Shown here in pieces: positions 34,924-41,880 of a stretch of 64,000 nucleotides of DNA; the stretch's first letter is position 1; each line of letters begins with the position of its first letter. The stretch spans positions 992,001 through 1,056,000 of the forward strand of contig CALSQO010000001.1 of NCBI GenBank assembly GCA_943788495.1. Direction: 5' to 3'. The notes beneath the pieces were generated by a model, which worked only from the letters and a program-made list of their open reading frames with translations, did no database searches and was not told where the DNA came from. The stretch comes from UA16 sp905478895 (GTDB lineage: Bacteria > Bacteroidota > Bacteroidia > Flavobacteriales_D > Sanyastnellaceae). The position numbers and the translations under genes are program-made.

Positions 34924-35607
34924 TTAACTGTTCGTGAACAGGAACCGATTTGGGCTGACAAATCCCGATTTCACAGCATACATCACCATGGATGCAGTGT
35001 TATTTACACCTAACTTTTGCATGATGTTTTTGCGATGCGTATTCACCGTGTGACTACTCAGGAATAGCTTTTCGGCAATTTGGACGTTGGTCTTGCCCTC
35101 GGAGATGTGGGTCAAAACTTCTATTTCTCGCTCGGTGAGCAAAATGGGGTCGCATGTATAATTGGCCAATTCGAGATCGCTGACATCAATGTTTTCAGCT
35201 TGGATGGCCCCGAGAATCTGGCCGCAAAAGAATGTGCCTCCGTTGCTTGTTTCTTCAATCGCTTCGAGCACTTCGTCCATTGAGCAATCCTTCTTGACAT
35301 AGCTGGTGATGCCTGCTCTTAATGCATTGACAATGCTTTGACCACTGTGTGAGGAAGTGATAGCCAGGAGCCGAGTTTTCTTGCTCAATCTCGAGCAAGC
35401 TACCACCGTGTCAACCGAAAAACCCGAAGCAAGACAGTCCATTACAATGAGGTCTGGCTTGTTGGATTTTAACCAACTTTCTAAATCTTCTCCTGTTTCG
35501 ATTTCAGCTACGACATTGTATCCGGGCTTTGCGTCAAGGATGCTTTTTAGTCCGTATCTGAAAACGGGACTGCTGTCGGCGATGGCTATAGAAATCGAGG
35601 CGCTCAT
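34924..35607 (-). CDS. NarL/FixJ-type (LuxR) response regulator
   Basis: A 227-residue protein. The receiver domain (1-125) has the phospho-acceptor Asp in DLIVMDCLAS near 56, Thr in LLAITSSHSG and Lys in SYVKKDCS, but the second acidic pocket residue is Ser (IADSSPVF, normally DD). A long linker precedes the C-terminal LuxR helix-turn-helix: LTEREIEVLTHISEGKTNVQIAEKLFLSSHTVNTHRKNIMQKLGV. It should bind DNA as a dimer. No partner histidine kinase gene lies nearby, so it is an orphan here. The transcript appears nearly leaderless. Confidence 0.92.
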   Translation of the reverse strand: MSASISIAIADSSPVFRYGLKSILDAKPGYNVVAEIETGEDLESWLKSNKPDLIVMDCLASGFSVDTVVACSRLSKKTRLLAITSSHSGQSIVNALRAGITSYVKKDCSMDEVLEAIEETSNGGTFFCGQILGAIQAENIDVSDLELANYTCDPILLTEREIEVLTHISEGKTNVQIAEKLFLSSHTVNTHRKNIMQKLGVNNTASMVMYAVKSGFVSPNRFLFTNS

Positions 35608-35614
35608 GAAGTTG

Positions 35615-35622
35615 CAAAAGTA
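35615..35622 (-). promoter_or_regulatory. -7 promoter box of the response regulator gene
   Basis: On the minus strand TACTTTTG matches TAnnTTTG exactly and ends 7 nt before the ATG at 35607, leaving almost no 5' leader. Confidence 0.55.
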
Positions 35623-35682
35623 CGGATTTAGTTGAATGCGATTATAGCTGTTTTGACTGATTGATTAAACGTATCCCGCTTC

Positions 35683-36594
35683 CTAAAGTTGAAATTTCAT
35701 TCCTTCGTTCGCCAGGACGACATGGTTGAAGACGCTTCTCGCTTCATCAGCTAGCATTTCCTCATCTCGATACCTGCTTGAGAAATGTCCGATTACCAAT
35801 TTTTTCACCTGTGCATCAGCCGCAATTTGCGCCGCTTGTTTCGCTGTGCTGTGTCCCGTCTCTTTGGCTTTGCGTCGCTTGTCATCCAAGAAGGTGGCTT
35901 CATGGTAGAGTAAATTAGCATTGCGTGAAGCTGTTCGCACGGCATCACAGGGACGAGTGTCGCCGGAATACACGTAGCACAAGGGGGCTGCTTTGCTGTG
36001 GCATGCCTGAGCGCATGGGATCAGCGTACCATCCAAACGCTGCACATCCTTGCCTTTTTTCAATTGAATGATTTCCGATCGCTGGAGTTTAAGCGCTTCG
36101 ATTTGAGCCTTTTTGACGTTGAGCTCTGGAGCTTCAAAATAAAATTGATAGCCATAAGCTTCGATGCGATGTTTCACAGGGAAACTAGAGATTCGCGCCC
36201 CTTTTTCTTGCATCGAGACATGCATGCCATTGGGATTGGCTGCGACGAAATTCAGCTCAAATTTTAAATGGGTTTCAGTGAATTTAAGCGCCGTCTTCAC
36301 ATAAGGTTCAAGCGTTGACGGGCCGTGAATGATGAGTGGTCGCTCTCTGCCAAGTAGATTCAGACTTCCGATAAGCCCGGGCAGCCCAAGAACATGATCA
36401 CCGTGCATGTGTGAGATGAAAATGCGCTCAATCTTTTGAAAGGGAATGCGATGGAGCCGCAATCCCAGTTGAACTCCTTCACCTGCATCCAAGAGCATCC
36501 ATTGCCCGTTCCAGTTAATGGCTTGTGCAGTTGGAAGGTGCCGCAAAGTAGGCGTGGCCGCCCCGCATCCTAATATCGTGATTTCGAACTGCAC
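35683..36594 (-). CDS. rnz: Ribonuclease Z
   Basis: A 303-residue metallo-beta-lactamase nuclease that trims the 3' ends of tRNA precursors. The start codon is GTG at 36594 (M-Q-F-E-I). Metal site motifs are HMHGDHVLGLPG near residues 61-72, YSGDTRPCD near 212 and YHEATFLDD, with the last His in GHSTAKQAAQIAADAQ. The exosite arm region (LNVKKAQIEALKLQRSEI) is present. This suits a genome whose tRNA-Ser lacks an encoded CCA. It lies downstream of a strong terminator, so it is probably transcribed separately. Confidence 0.95.
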   Translation of the reverse strand: MQFEITILGCGAATPTLRHLPTAQAINWNGQWMLLDAGEGVQLGLRLHRIPFQKIERIFISHMHGDHVLGLPGLIGSLNLLGRERPLIIHGPSTLEPYVKTALKFTETHLKFELNFVAANPNGMHVSMQEKGARISSFPVKHRIEAYGYQFYFEAPELNVKKAQIEALKLQRSEIIQLKKGKDVQRLDGTLIPCAQACHSKAAPLCYVYSGDTRPCDAVRTASRNANLLYHEATFLDDKRRKAKETGHSTAKQAAQIAADAQVKKLVIGHFSSRYRDEEMLADEARSVFNHVVLANEGMKFQL

Positions 36595-36610
36595 GGTTCA
36601 ATTGGGAATG

Positions 36611-36638
36611 AAAATGGAGCCATTGTTGGCTCCATTTT
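36611..36638 (-). terminator. Strong bidirectional-type terminator hairpin
   Basis: A perfect 12-bp stem (AAAATGGAGCCA / TGGCTCCATTTT, loop TTGT) with outer A and T tracts, 25 nt after the stop of the T9SS cargo gene. Confidence 0.9.
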
Positions 36639-36662
36639 TCCGTTCATAGCGTCAGCATTAAA

Positions 36663-37454
36663 TCAGTGCTGAATCAAAAGTCGTTTGGTGGATCTTTTGC
36701 CGTCGGACACAACGTGCACGACATACATTCCATTCGACCAATCATATGCGTCAAAAACACCGTTCGCAGGCACGTTGCGCAATTCATAGTCGCTCATGAT
36801 TCGGCCGGATAAATCACTGATGATGAGCGTTCCCATAGACGGAAGTCCCGTTATGCTGAATTGATCGGTCGCAGGGTTGGGATAGACATTCCATTGGGTG
36901 GTGTTGACTTCACTAATTCCATCCGGAGTATTTTCACCAATGACATCCAGAATGTATCCAGAGAATTCATACGGCTGTGCAACAGGCACACCAAACACGG
37001 TAACGAAAGCTTCAACTTGAAGGGTCATTTGGTAAACACCGGCTGTAGAAGGTGTTCCTTCAATGGATGCACAGTATTGAGCTCCTGAAATCAACGTGCA
37101 AGGATCCGGTGAACCGCCCAAGTTGTTGCAAACGATGTCCAAACCTATATCGGTTAGAGAAACGACCTCAAGGGTCGTAGTGTCTGTTAGAACCGTTGTT
37201 AAAAGCACAACAGAATCCAACGGGAGTGCGAACAAGGGATCGATCGCCGACGCGTCGGTGGGAACGAGTACATGGAATATGTCTGCGTATGGCGTGTCGA
37301 CATATGCAGTGTCAAACTGATCACCTACCGACGGGTCAGGCGATGCGCCCCACTCAGCTTCGCCGAAGTCAAAATCAGGCTCGCATTGGGCATTGCTCGT
37401 GATGGCGGAAACCATCATGAGAGAAATGGCTAGAATTTGGTAGAAATACTTCAT
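36663..37454 (-). CDS. T9SS-exported protein of unknown function
   Basis: A 263-residue protein: signal peptide (about 1-23, ending SNAQ); beta-rich body with CEPDFDFG at the start and a run of Thr/Val strands; and a type A sorting domain from about residue 188 (WNVYPNPATDQFSITG, LSGRIMSDYE, WSNGMYVVHVV, KRLLIQH). It should be exported and probably lipidated or released at the surface. The body is not a family I recognise. It lies 7 nt after the STAS gene on the same strand, so the two look co-transcribed. Confidence 0.82.
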   Translation of the reverse strand: MKYFYQILAISLMMVSAITSNAQCEPDFDFGEAEWGASPDPSVGDQFDTAYVDTPYADIFHVLVPTDASAIDPLFALPLDSVVLLTTVLTDTTTLEVVSLTDIGLDIVCNNLGGSPDPCTLISGAQYCASIEGTPSTAGVYQMTLQVEAFVTVFGVPVAQPYEFSGYILDVIGENTPDGISEVNTTQWNVYPNPATDQFSITGLPSMGTLIISDLSGRIMSDYELRNVPANGVFDAYDWSNGMYVVHVVSDGKRSTKRLLIQH

Positions 37455-37461
37455 GGTTGGG

Positions 37462-37845
37462 TTATTCTGATTCTTGGTTGTCGTCTAATTGTGCTTCTGT
37501 CATTTCCATAACCAAGAAGTCAAATCCTTCTGACGCGGTTGGCACAATGGTTAGAACGCGATCAAGTTGGCTAATTTGAATGAGTTTTTCTACAGAGGCC
37601 TGCAGGCCTGTGAGCACGAATTTGCCATTGGAATCACGGCACAGTCGATTCCCGATGAGCACGGCACTGAGGCCTGAGCTGTCGCAATAGCGCGATTCAG
37701 ATAGGTCCAGTACAATGTGATTGGTGCCTTCTTTTGCCACTTGCACCAATTCACTTTTTAAGTCTGGCGCATGCAATGCATCCAGCTTTTCGACATGGGA
37801 TTTGACGGTCGCGATATTATCGCGTATTTCGGTGGAGAATTTCAT
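37462..37845 (-). CDS. STAS-domain (anti-sigma factor antagonist-like) protein
   Basis: A 127-residue protein with a STAS domain: an early strand VKSHVEKLDALHAPDLKSEL, then IVLDLSESRYCDSSGLSAVLIGNRLC near 48-73 with the Ser-Ser of the D-S-S-G phosphorylation motif, and LTGLQASVEKLIQISQLDRVL. SpoIIAA-type proteins sequester anti-sigma factors when this Ser is unphosphorylated. No serine kinase, phosphatase or sigma gene is near, so the partner is encoded elsewhere. The end is acidic (DNQESE). It lies between pyrB and the T9SS cargo gene. Confidence 0.85.
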   Translation of the reverse strand: MKFSTEIRDNIATVKSHVEKLDALHAPDLKSELVQVAKEGTNHIVLDLSESRYCDSSGLSAVLIGNRLCRDSNGKFVLTGLQASVEKLIQISQLDRVLTIVPTASEGFDFLVMEMTEAQLDDNQESE

Positions 37846-37892
37846 GAATCGATTGTATGCTGTAAATATAGGAGAATCTTCCTTTCGAATGA

Positions 37893-38825
37893 TTATCGCC
37901 TCATAGCCAGTAGATAAAGCACGGCCATGCGGATAGCAACGCCGTTCTCAACTTGCTGCAAAATGATGGAATGCTCACTATCGGCGACATCACTGGAAAG
38001 TTCAACCCCACGATTTATGGGGCCAGGGTGCATGATTGTAATGGGTTTGTGCAATGAATCGAGTCGATTCTTGTTCAAACCAAATTCAACGGCATACTCG
38101 CGCAAAGTAGCAAAGTAAGGAACCCTATTATCTCCTTGTCGTTCCAATTGAATGCGAAGCATGTTTACCACGTCACACCACTTCAGGGTCTCGTCTAAGT
38201 TGTGACTAACTTCGACTCCCATGGATGCAATGTGTTTTGGAATGAGGGTCTTAGGCCCGCAAACACGAACGTTCGCACCCAGAAGTTTTAAGCACAATAT
38301 ATTGCTGATCGCCACCCTTGAATGTCGAATGTCGCCTACAATGGCGACGTTCACGCCTGCAAGATCACCGAGTTTTTGCCGCAAGCTAAAGGCATCCAAT
38401 AGCGCTTGTGTGGGATGCTCGTGCGTTCCATCTCCAGCATTGATTACAGGCGTATTGATTTTATTAGCGAGGTACTGCGGAGCGCCTGGATGCGGGTGGC
38501 GCATGACAACCATGTCCACCTTCATCGCTAAGATGTTATTGACGGTATCGGTGAGTGTCTCCCCTTTCTTTACGGAAGAATTGCCTGCTGTGAAGTTGAC
38601 GACATCGGCGCTTAGACGCTTTTCGGCCAGTTCAAATGACAAGCGAGTTCGGGTAGAATTTTCAAAAAAGAGATTCGCGACAGTGAAATCTCGAAGAGAG
38701 GGAACTTTTTTGATAGGACGATTGATGACCTCTTTGAACTCAGTTGCGGACTGAAAAATCAATTCCAAATCATTTTCCGTCAAACCACGGATGCCGGTTA
38801 GGTTGTGAACGGATAAGTGATTCAT
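37893..38825 (-). CDS. pyrB: Aspartate carbamoyltransferase, catalytic chain
   Basis: A 310-residue subunit joining carbamoyl phosphate to Asp, the committed step of pyrimidine synthesis. The carbamoyl-phosphate motif FFENSTRTRLSFELA is near residues 54-68, with SSVKKGETLTD (catalytic Lys), HPHPGAPQ, a DGTHEHPTQALLD loop and HPGPINRGVE near the end. All are conserved. The ATG overlaps the pyrR stop (ATGA), giving a regulated pyrR-pyrB unit. No pyrI gene is seen next to it. Confidence 0.96.
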   Translation of the reverse strand: MNHLSVHNLTGIRGLTENDLELIFQSATEFKEVINRPIKKVPSLRDFTVANLFFENSTRTRLSFELAEKRLSADVVNFTAGNSSVKKGETLTDTVNNILAMKVDMVVMRHPHPGAPQYLANKINTPVINAGDGTHEHPTQALLDAFSLRQKLGDLAGVNVAIVGDIRHSRVAISNILCLKLLGANVRVCGPKTLIPKHIASMGVEVSHNLDETLKWCDVVNMLRIQLERQGDNRVPYFATLREYAVEFGLNKNRLDSLHKPITIMHPGPINRGVELSSDVADSEHSIILQQVENGVAIRMAVLYLLAMRR

Positions 38826-39367
38826 TCGGGCTTTTTATTCAAGAGCATGACACGACAGGTCGATCGTTGTTCACTCCATATAACTTGCACGTATTGCCAA
38901 TCGATGCTGTCAATTGATTTGCCAATGAATTGCGGCTCGATAGGCAGTTCTCTCTGAAATCGTCGATCAACTAGGACCAGCAGTTTGACGGTTTCCGGGC
39001 GGCCATGGGCAAGCAAGGCATCCAATCCCGCACGAATGGTTCTGCCCGTGAATAAAACATCGTCCACCAAAATGACATCCCTTCCTTCGACGAGGAACGG
39101 CATGGTGGTGGATTGGGGTGTTATTGGTTTTTCTCTCCGCCTAAAATCATCCCTGTGAAAAGTGCTGTCAAGACCGCCACAATTGATGGTGAATCCAGGC
39201 AGGAGCTGTTCGAGCTTGACTTTCAATATTCTCGCTAGATCGTAACCACGCGGTTGCAATCCAACCAAATCGGTTTTGTTGAAATCATGATGCTCCAGCA
39301 ACTGATGGGCCAAGCGGTCTATGACACGCTCGAAAAGCTCCTCATCCATGAGAATTTGTGATTCCAT
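38822..39367 (-). CDS. pyrR: PyrR: bifunctional pyrimidine operon regulator/uracil phosphoribosyltransferase
   Basis: A 181-residue PRTase. The PRPP-binding motif is VILVDDVLFTGRTIRAGLDALL near residues 97-118, with LVDRRFQRELPI and a hood segment including IGKSIDSIDWQYVQV. PyrR proteins bind a pyr mRNA leader and, in many species, convert uracil to UMP. Here a perfect -7 box ends only 5 nt from the ATG, so there is no room for a PyrR-binding leader before pyrR itself; any attenuation of pyrB must act in another way. Confidence 0.92.
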   Translation of the reverse strand: MESQILMDEELFERVIDRLAHQLLEHHDFNKTDLVGLQPRGYDLARILKVKLEQLLPGFTINCGGLDSTFHRDDFRRREKPITPQSTTMPFLVEGRDVILVDDVLFTGRTIRAGLDALLAHGRPETVKLLVLVDRRFQRELPIEPQFIGKSIDSIDWQYVQVIWSEQRSTCRVMLLNKKPE

Positions 39368-39372
39368 CAGTG

Positions 39373-39380
39373 CAAAGATA
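39373..39380 (-). promoter_or_regulatory. -7 promoter box of the pyrR-pyrB operon
   Basis: On the minus strand TATCTTTG matches TAnnTTTG exactly and ends 5 nt before the pyrR ATG (39367). Confidence 0.6.
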
Positions 39381-39390
39381 GTTTTGAAAC

Positions 39391-39422
39391 AAAAAAGAGG
39401 AGCACTTGGTGCCCCTCTTTTT
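39391..39422 (-). terminator. Terminator of the rpsA (S1) gene
   Basis: A stem of AAAAGAGG(A)GCAC with GTGCCCCTCTTTT (loop TTG) and outer A/T tracts lies 22 nt after the S1 stop. The A tract on one side and T tract on the other suit termination in either direction. Confidence 0.85.
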
Positions 39423-39443
39423 CATAGCATTTAAGATTGGAGC

Positions 39444-41747
39444 TTACGACTCCTCTCCAGCTTCACTGGATTCATCTTTTTTGGTCGCAGCCTTCTTGGC
39501 CGGAGCTTTTTTAGCCGCAGCCTTTTTCGCTGCAGGCTTTTTCGCTGCGGGCTTTTTCGCTGCGGGCTTTTTCGCTGCGGGCTTTTTCGCAGCCGCTTTC
39601 TTCGCTGGCGCTTTCTTCGCCGGAGCTTCTTCTGCCGCCGGAGCTTCTTCTGCCGCCGGAGCTTCTTCTGCCGCCGGAGCTTCTTCAGCCACCGGAGCTT
39701 CTTCTGCCGCCGGAGCTTCTTCTGCCGCGGCAGCCGCTTTTTTCGGCGCTGCTTTCTTTGGAGCGGGCTCTTTTCCTGTCGTTGCCTCTGGTGCGTCATC
39801 CATCTGCTCTTTCAAAGCAGAAAGCACATCCAAATCGCCGAATGTGCTGCGTTCGACGTTGGAATTGACTTCATTCATCATGCGGTTTCCACCACCACCC
39901 GTTCGAGGCTTGCGCTCTTTAGGTGCTGAAGCAACAGGCGCTTCTTCGAATGTTCGCGTATGACTCACAGTGATGCGCTTCGCATTGCGATTGAACTCAA
40001 GAACAACAAAATCTGCACTTTCTTCAAGGGCAATGGCTGTTCCATCTTCTTTGGTTAAATGCTTGGCATTGCATGAACCTTCCAATCCGTAAGGCAGAGC
40101 GATTGCAGACTGGTTTCCTTCGATTTTAACGACCGTACCTGAATGCTTCGATCCAACGGCAAAGATTGTTTCAAAGACCTCCCACGGATTCTCCTCGAGT
40201 TGTTTGTGCCCCAAACTCATGCGACGATTGTCTTTATCGAGTTCAAGCACGACTACGTCAATGGTGTCGCCAACGCTGCAAAATTCAGATGGATGCTTGA
40301 TTTTCTTTGACCAGCTGAGATCAGAGATGTGCACCAGGCCATCGATTCCCTCCTCCAATTCAACGAACAGGCCGAAGTTGGTGAAGTTTCGGACGGTTCC
40401 CGATTGCTTGGAATTCAACGGGTACCGTTGATCGATCTCCGCCCATGGATCTTGCTTGAGCTGCTTCAGTCCGAGAGACATCTTTCGTTCTTCTCGGTCG
40501 ATATTGAGGATGACACATTCAATGTCATCACCAACGTTGAGGAAGTCCTGCGCGCTTCTTAAGTGCTGTGACCAGCTCATTTCGGAAACGTGGAGCAAAC
40601 CTTCAACGCCTGGAGCGATTTCAACAAACGCACCGTAGTCGGCGAGGACCACGACCTTTCCTTTGATCCGTCCACCTTCGACGAGATCCTCTGTCATGGA
40701 ATCCCAAGGATGCGGGGTCAATTGCTTCATTCCAAGAGCAATTCGCTTTTTGTCGTCATCAAAGTCAAGGATAACAACATTGAGCTTCTGATCCAATTCA
40801 ACCAGCTCCTCTGGGTGGTTGACTCGGCCCCAAGACATGTCGGTGATGTGAACCAGTCCATCGATGCCTCCGAGATCGACGAATACGCCGTAAGAGGTGA
40901 TGTTCTTGACTGTTCCCTCGAGGACTTGTCCCTTCTCGAGTCCGCCAATGATGATGCGTTTTTGCTCCTCGAGCTCAGCTTCAATTAATGCCTTGTGGGA
41001 TACAACGACGTTTTTGAATTCTTGGTTGATTTTGACAACCTTGAAATCCATTTGCTTTCCAACGTAAACGTCAAAGTCACGGATTGGCTTGACGTCAACT
41101 TGAGAGCCAGGGAGGAATGCTTCAATTCCAAAGACATCGACGATCAAGCCACCTTTCGTGCGGCACTTCACTTCACCTTGGATAATGATGTCTTGTTCTT
41201 TGGCTTCGTTGATCTTGTCCCAAGCCGAGAAGATCCGCGCTGTGCGGTGTGAAACGACGAGTTGGCCGTTCTTATCTTCTTGTCGCTCAATGAAAATGGG
41301 CACGATGTCCCCCACCTTTAAATCAGGATTGTAACGGAATTCGTTAGCGCTTACAACGCCTTCGGATTTGTAGCCGATGTTCACAACCACTTCCTTTTTA
41401 GAGATGGAGATGATTGTTCCGTCAACTACTTCCTTCTCGCGAATGAGATTCAGTGAGTTTTCATAAGTGGCTTCGAGCTCCTTGCGATCATCCTTTGAAA
41501 AATCATCTGTATCGGATTCGAATGCTTCCCAATCAAAGTCACCAGGCTCTGCGAGTGCAGGGCGTTCGGTGAGGATTTCAACGGGCTTTGGAACGGCAGC
41601 TTCCTCAGGGACTACTTCTGTCGCTTCGGCAGTTGTTTCTTCAGTGGTGGCTTCTGCTGTGTCAGTGGAAGCTTCCGGAGTTTTCTCCGGTTGCTGAGGA
41701 GCAGCTTCTTCGTTGTGCTCTTCAGGCTTCTGGGTTTCTTCGCTCAT
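39444..41747 (-). CDS. rpsA: 30S ribosomal protein S1 with a long Ala/Glu then Ala/Lys C-terminal tail
   Basis: A 767-residue protein that brings mRNA to the 30S subunit. I start at MSEETQKPEE (41747); the longer frame begins with a GTG inside a leader hairpin. The acidic N-terminal stretch (1-75) is followed by about six S1 RNA-binding domains (about residues 100-600), repeatedly showing G.V..I..YG.FV.LGG.DGLVH.SD.SW, and a hinge of about 60 residues. The tail (about 660-767) has five copies of an E-E-A-P-A hexamer, then Lys-Lys-Pro/Ala pentamers like histone H1 tails, ending in an acidic DESSEAGEES. S1 of other Bacteroidota is usually near 600 residues. It has its own leader and promoter. 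Confidence 0.95.
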   Translation of the reverse strand: MSEETQKPEEHNEEAAPQQPEKTPEASTDTAEATTEETTAEATEVVPEEAAVPKPVEILTERPALAEPGDFDWEAFESDTDDFSKDDRKELEATYENSLNLIREKEVVDGTIISISKKEVVVNIGYKSEGVVSANEFRYNPDLKVGDIVPIFIERQEDKNGQLVVSHRTARIFSAWDKINEAKEQDIIIQGEVKCRTKGGLIVDVFGIEAFLPGSQVDVKPIRDFDVYVGKQMDFKVVKINQEFKNVVVSHKALIEAELEEQKRIIIGGLEKGQVLEGTVKNITSYGVFVDLGGIDGLVHITDMSWGRVNHPEELVELDQKLNVVILDFDDDKKRIALGMKQLTPHPWDSMTEDLVEGGRIKGKVVVLADYGAFVEIAPGVEGLLHVSEMSWSQHLRSAQDFLNVGDDIECVILNIDREERKMSLGLKQLKQDPWAEIDQRYPLNSKQSGTVRNFTNFGLFVELEEGIDGLVHISDLSWSKKIKHPSEFCSVGDTIDVVVLELDKDNRRMSLGHKQLEENPWEVFETIFAVGSKHSGTVVKIEGNQSAIALPYGLEGSCNAKHLTKEDGTAIALEESADFVVLEFNRNAKRITVSHTRTFEEAPVASAPKERKPRTGGGGNRMMNEVNSNVERSTFGDLDVLSALKEQMDDAPEATTGKEPAPKKAAPKKAAAAAEEAPAAEEAPVAEEAPAAEEAPAAEEAPAAEEAPAKKAPAKKAAAKKPAAKKPAAKKPAAKKPAAKKAAAKKAPAKKAATKKDESSEAGEES
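39529..39588. repeat. Four tandem 15-bp repeats in the S1 tail
   Basis: The plus-strand unit GCTGCGGGCTTTTTC occurs four times in tandem (the first copy has one base change), encoding K-K-P-A-A repeats on the minus strand. Confidence 0.95.
39634..39723. repeat. Five tandem 18-bp repeats in the S1 tail
   Basis: The plus-strand unit GCCGCCGGAGCTTCTTCT occurs five times in tandem with one or two changes, encoding A-E-E-A-P-A-like hexamers on the minus strand. A diverged copy precedes it. Confidence 0.95.
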
Positions 41748-41837
41748 GGCTTTCCCAGGGGTTTTGTATTTCGCACCAGGACCAATGCGAAAGAATGTAA
41801 TATGCACTCCATGTCCTTGTGGAGCTTAAATCGAGTG
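41748..41837 (-). promoter_or_regulatory. Leader of rpsA with two hairpins
   Basis: About 90 nt separate the -7 box from the chosen ATG. Two hairpins are visible: CTCCA/TGGAG (41807-41811 with 41820-41824) and TTTCGCA/TGCGAAA (41769-41775 with 41786-41792). Autogenous control of r-proteins often acts through such leaders; no known riboswitch or r-protein motif is assigned. Confidence 0.4.
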
Positions 41838-41845
41838 CAAAAGTA
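41838..41845 (-). promoter_or_regulatory. -7 promoter box of rpsA
   Basis: On the minus strand TACTTTTG matches TAnnTTTG exactly, about 90 nt before the S1 ATG, after the lamin-tail gene stop (41881). Confidence 0.6.
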
Positions 41846-41880
41846 AGTAAAATTTAGTTGAAACCATGGGCCAGTGATTA

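Noticed and set aside
39529..39723. Short tandem repeats suggesting a CRISPR array
   Set aside because: Units are 15 and 18 bp with no spacers and encode in-frame amino-acid repeats.
39431..39799. Lys/Arg-rich frame read through the S1 tail repeats, looking like a basic nuclear-type protein
   Set aside because: It is a shifted frame of the S1 repeats on the same strand; the S1 frame explains the region.
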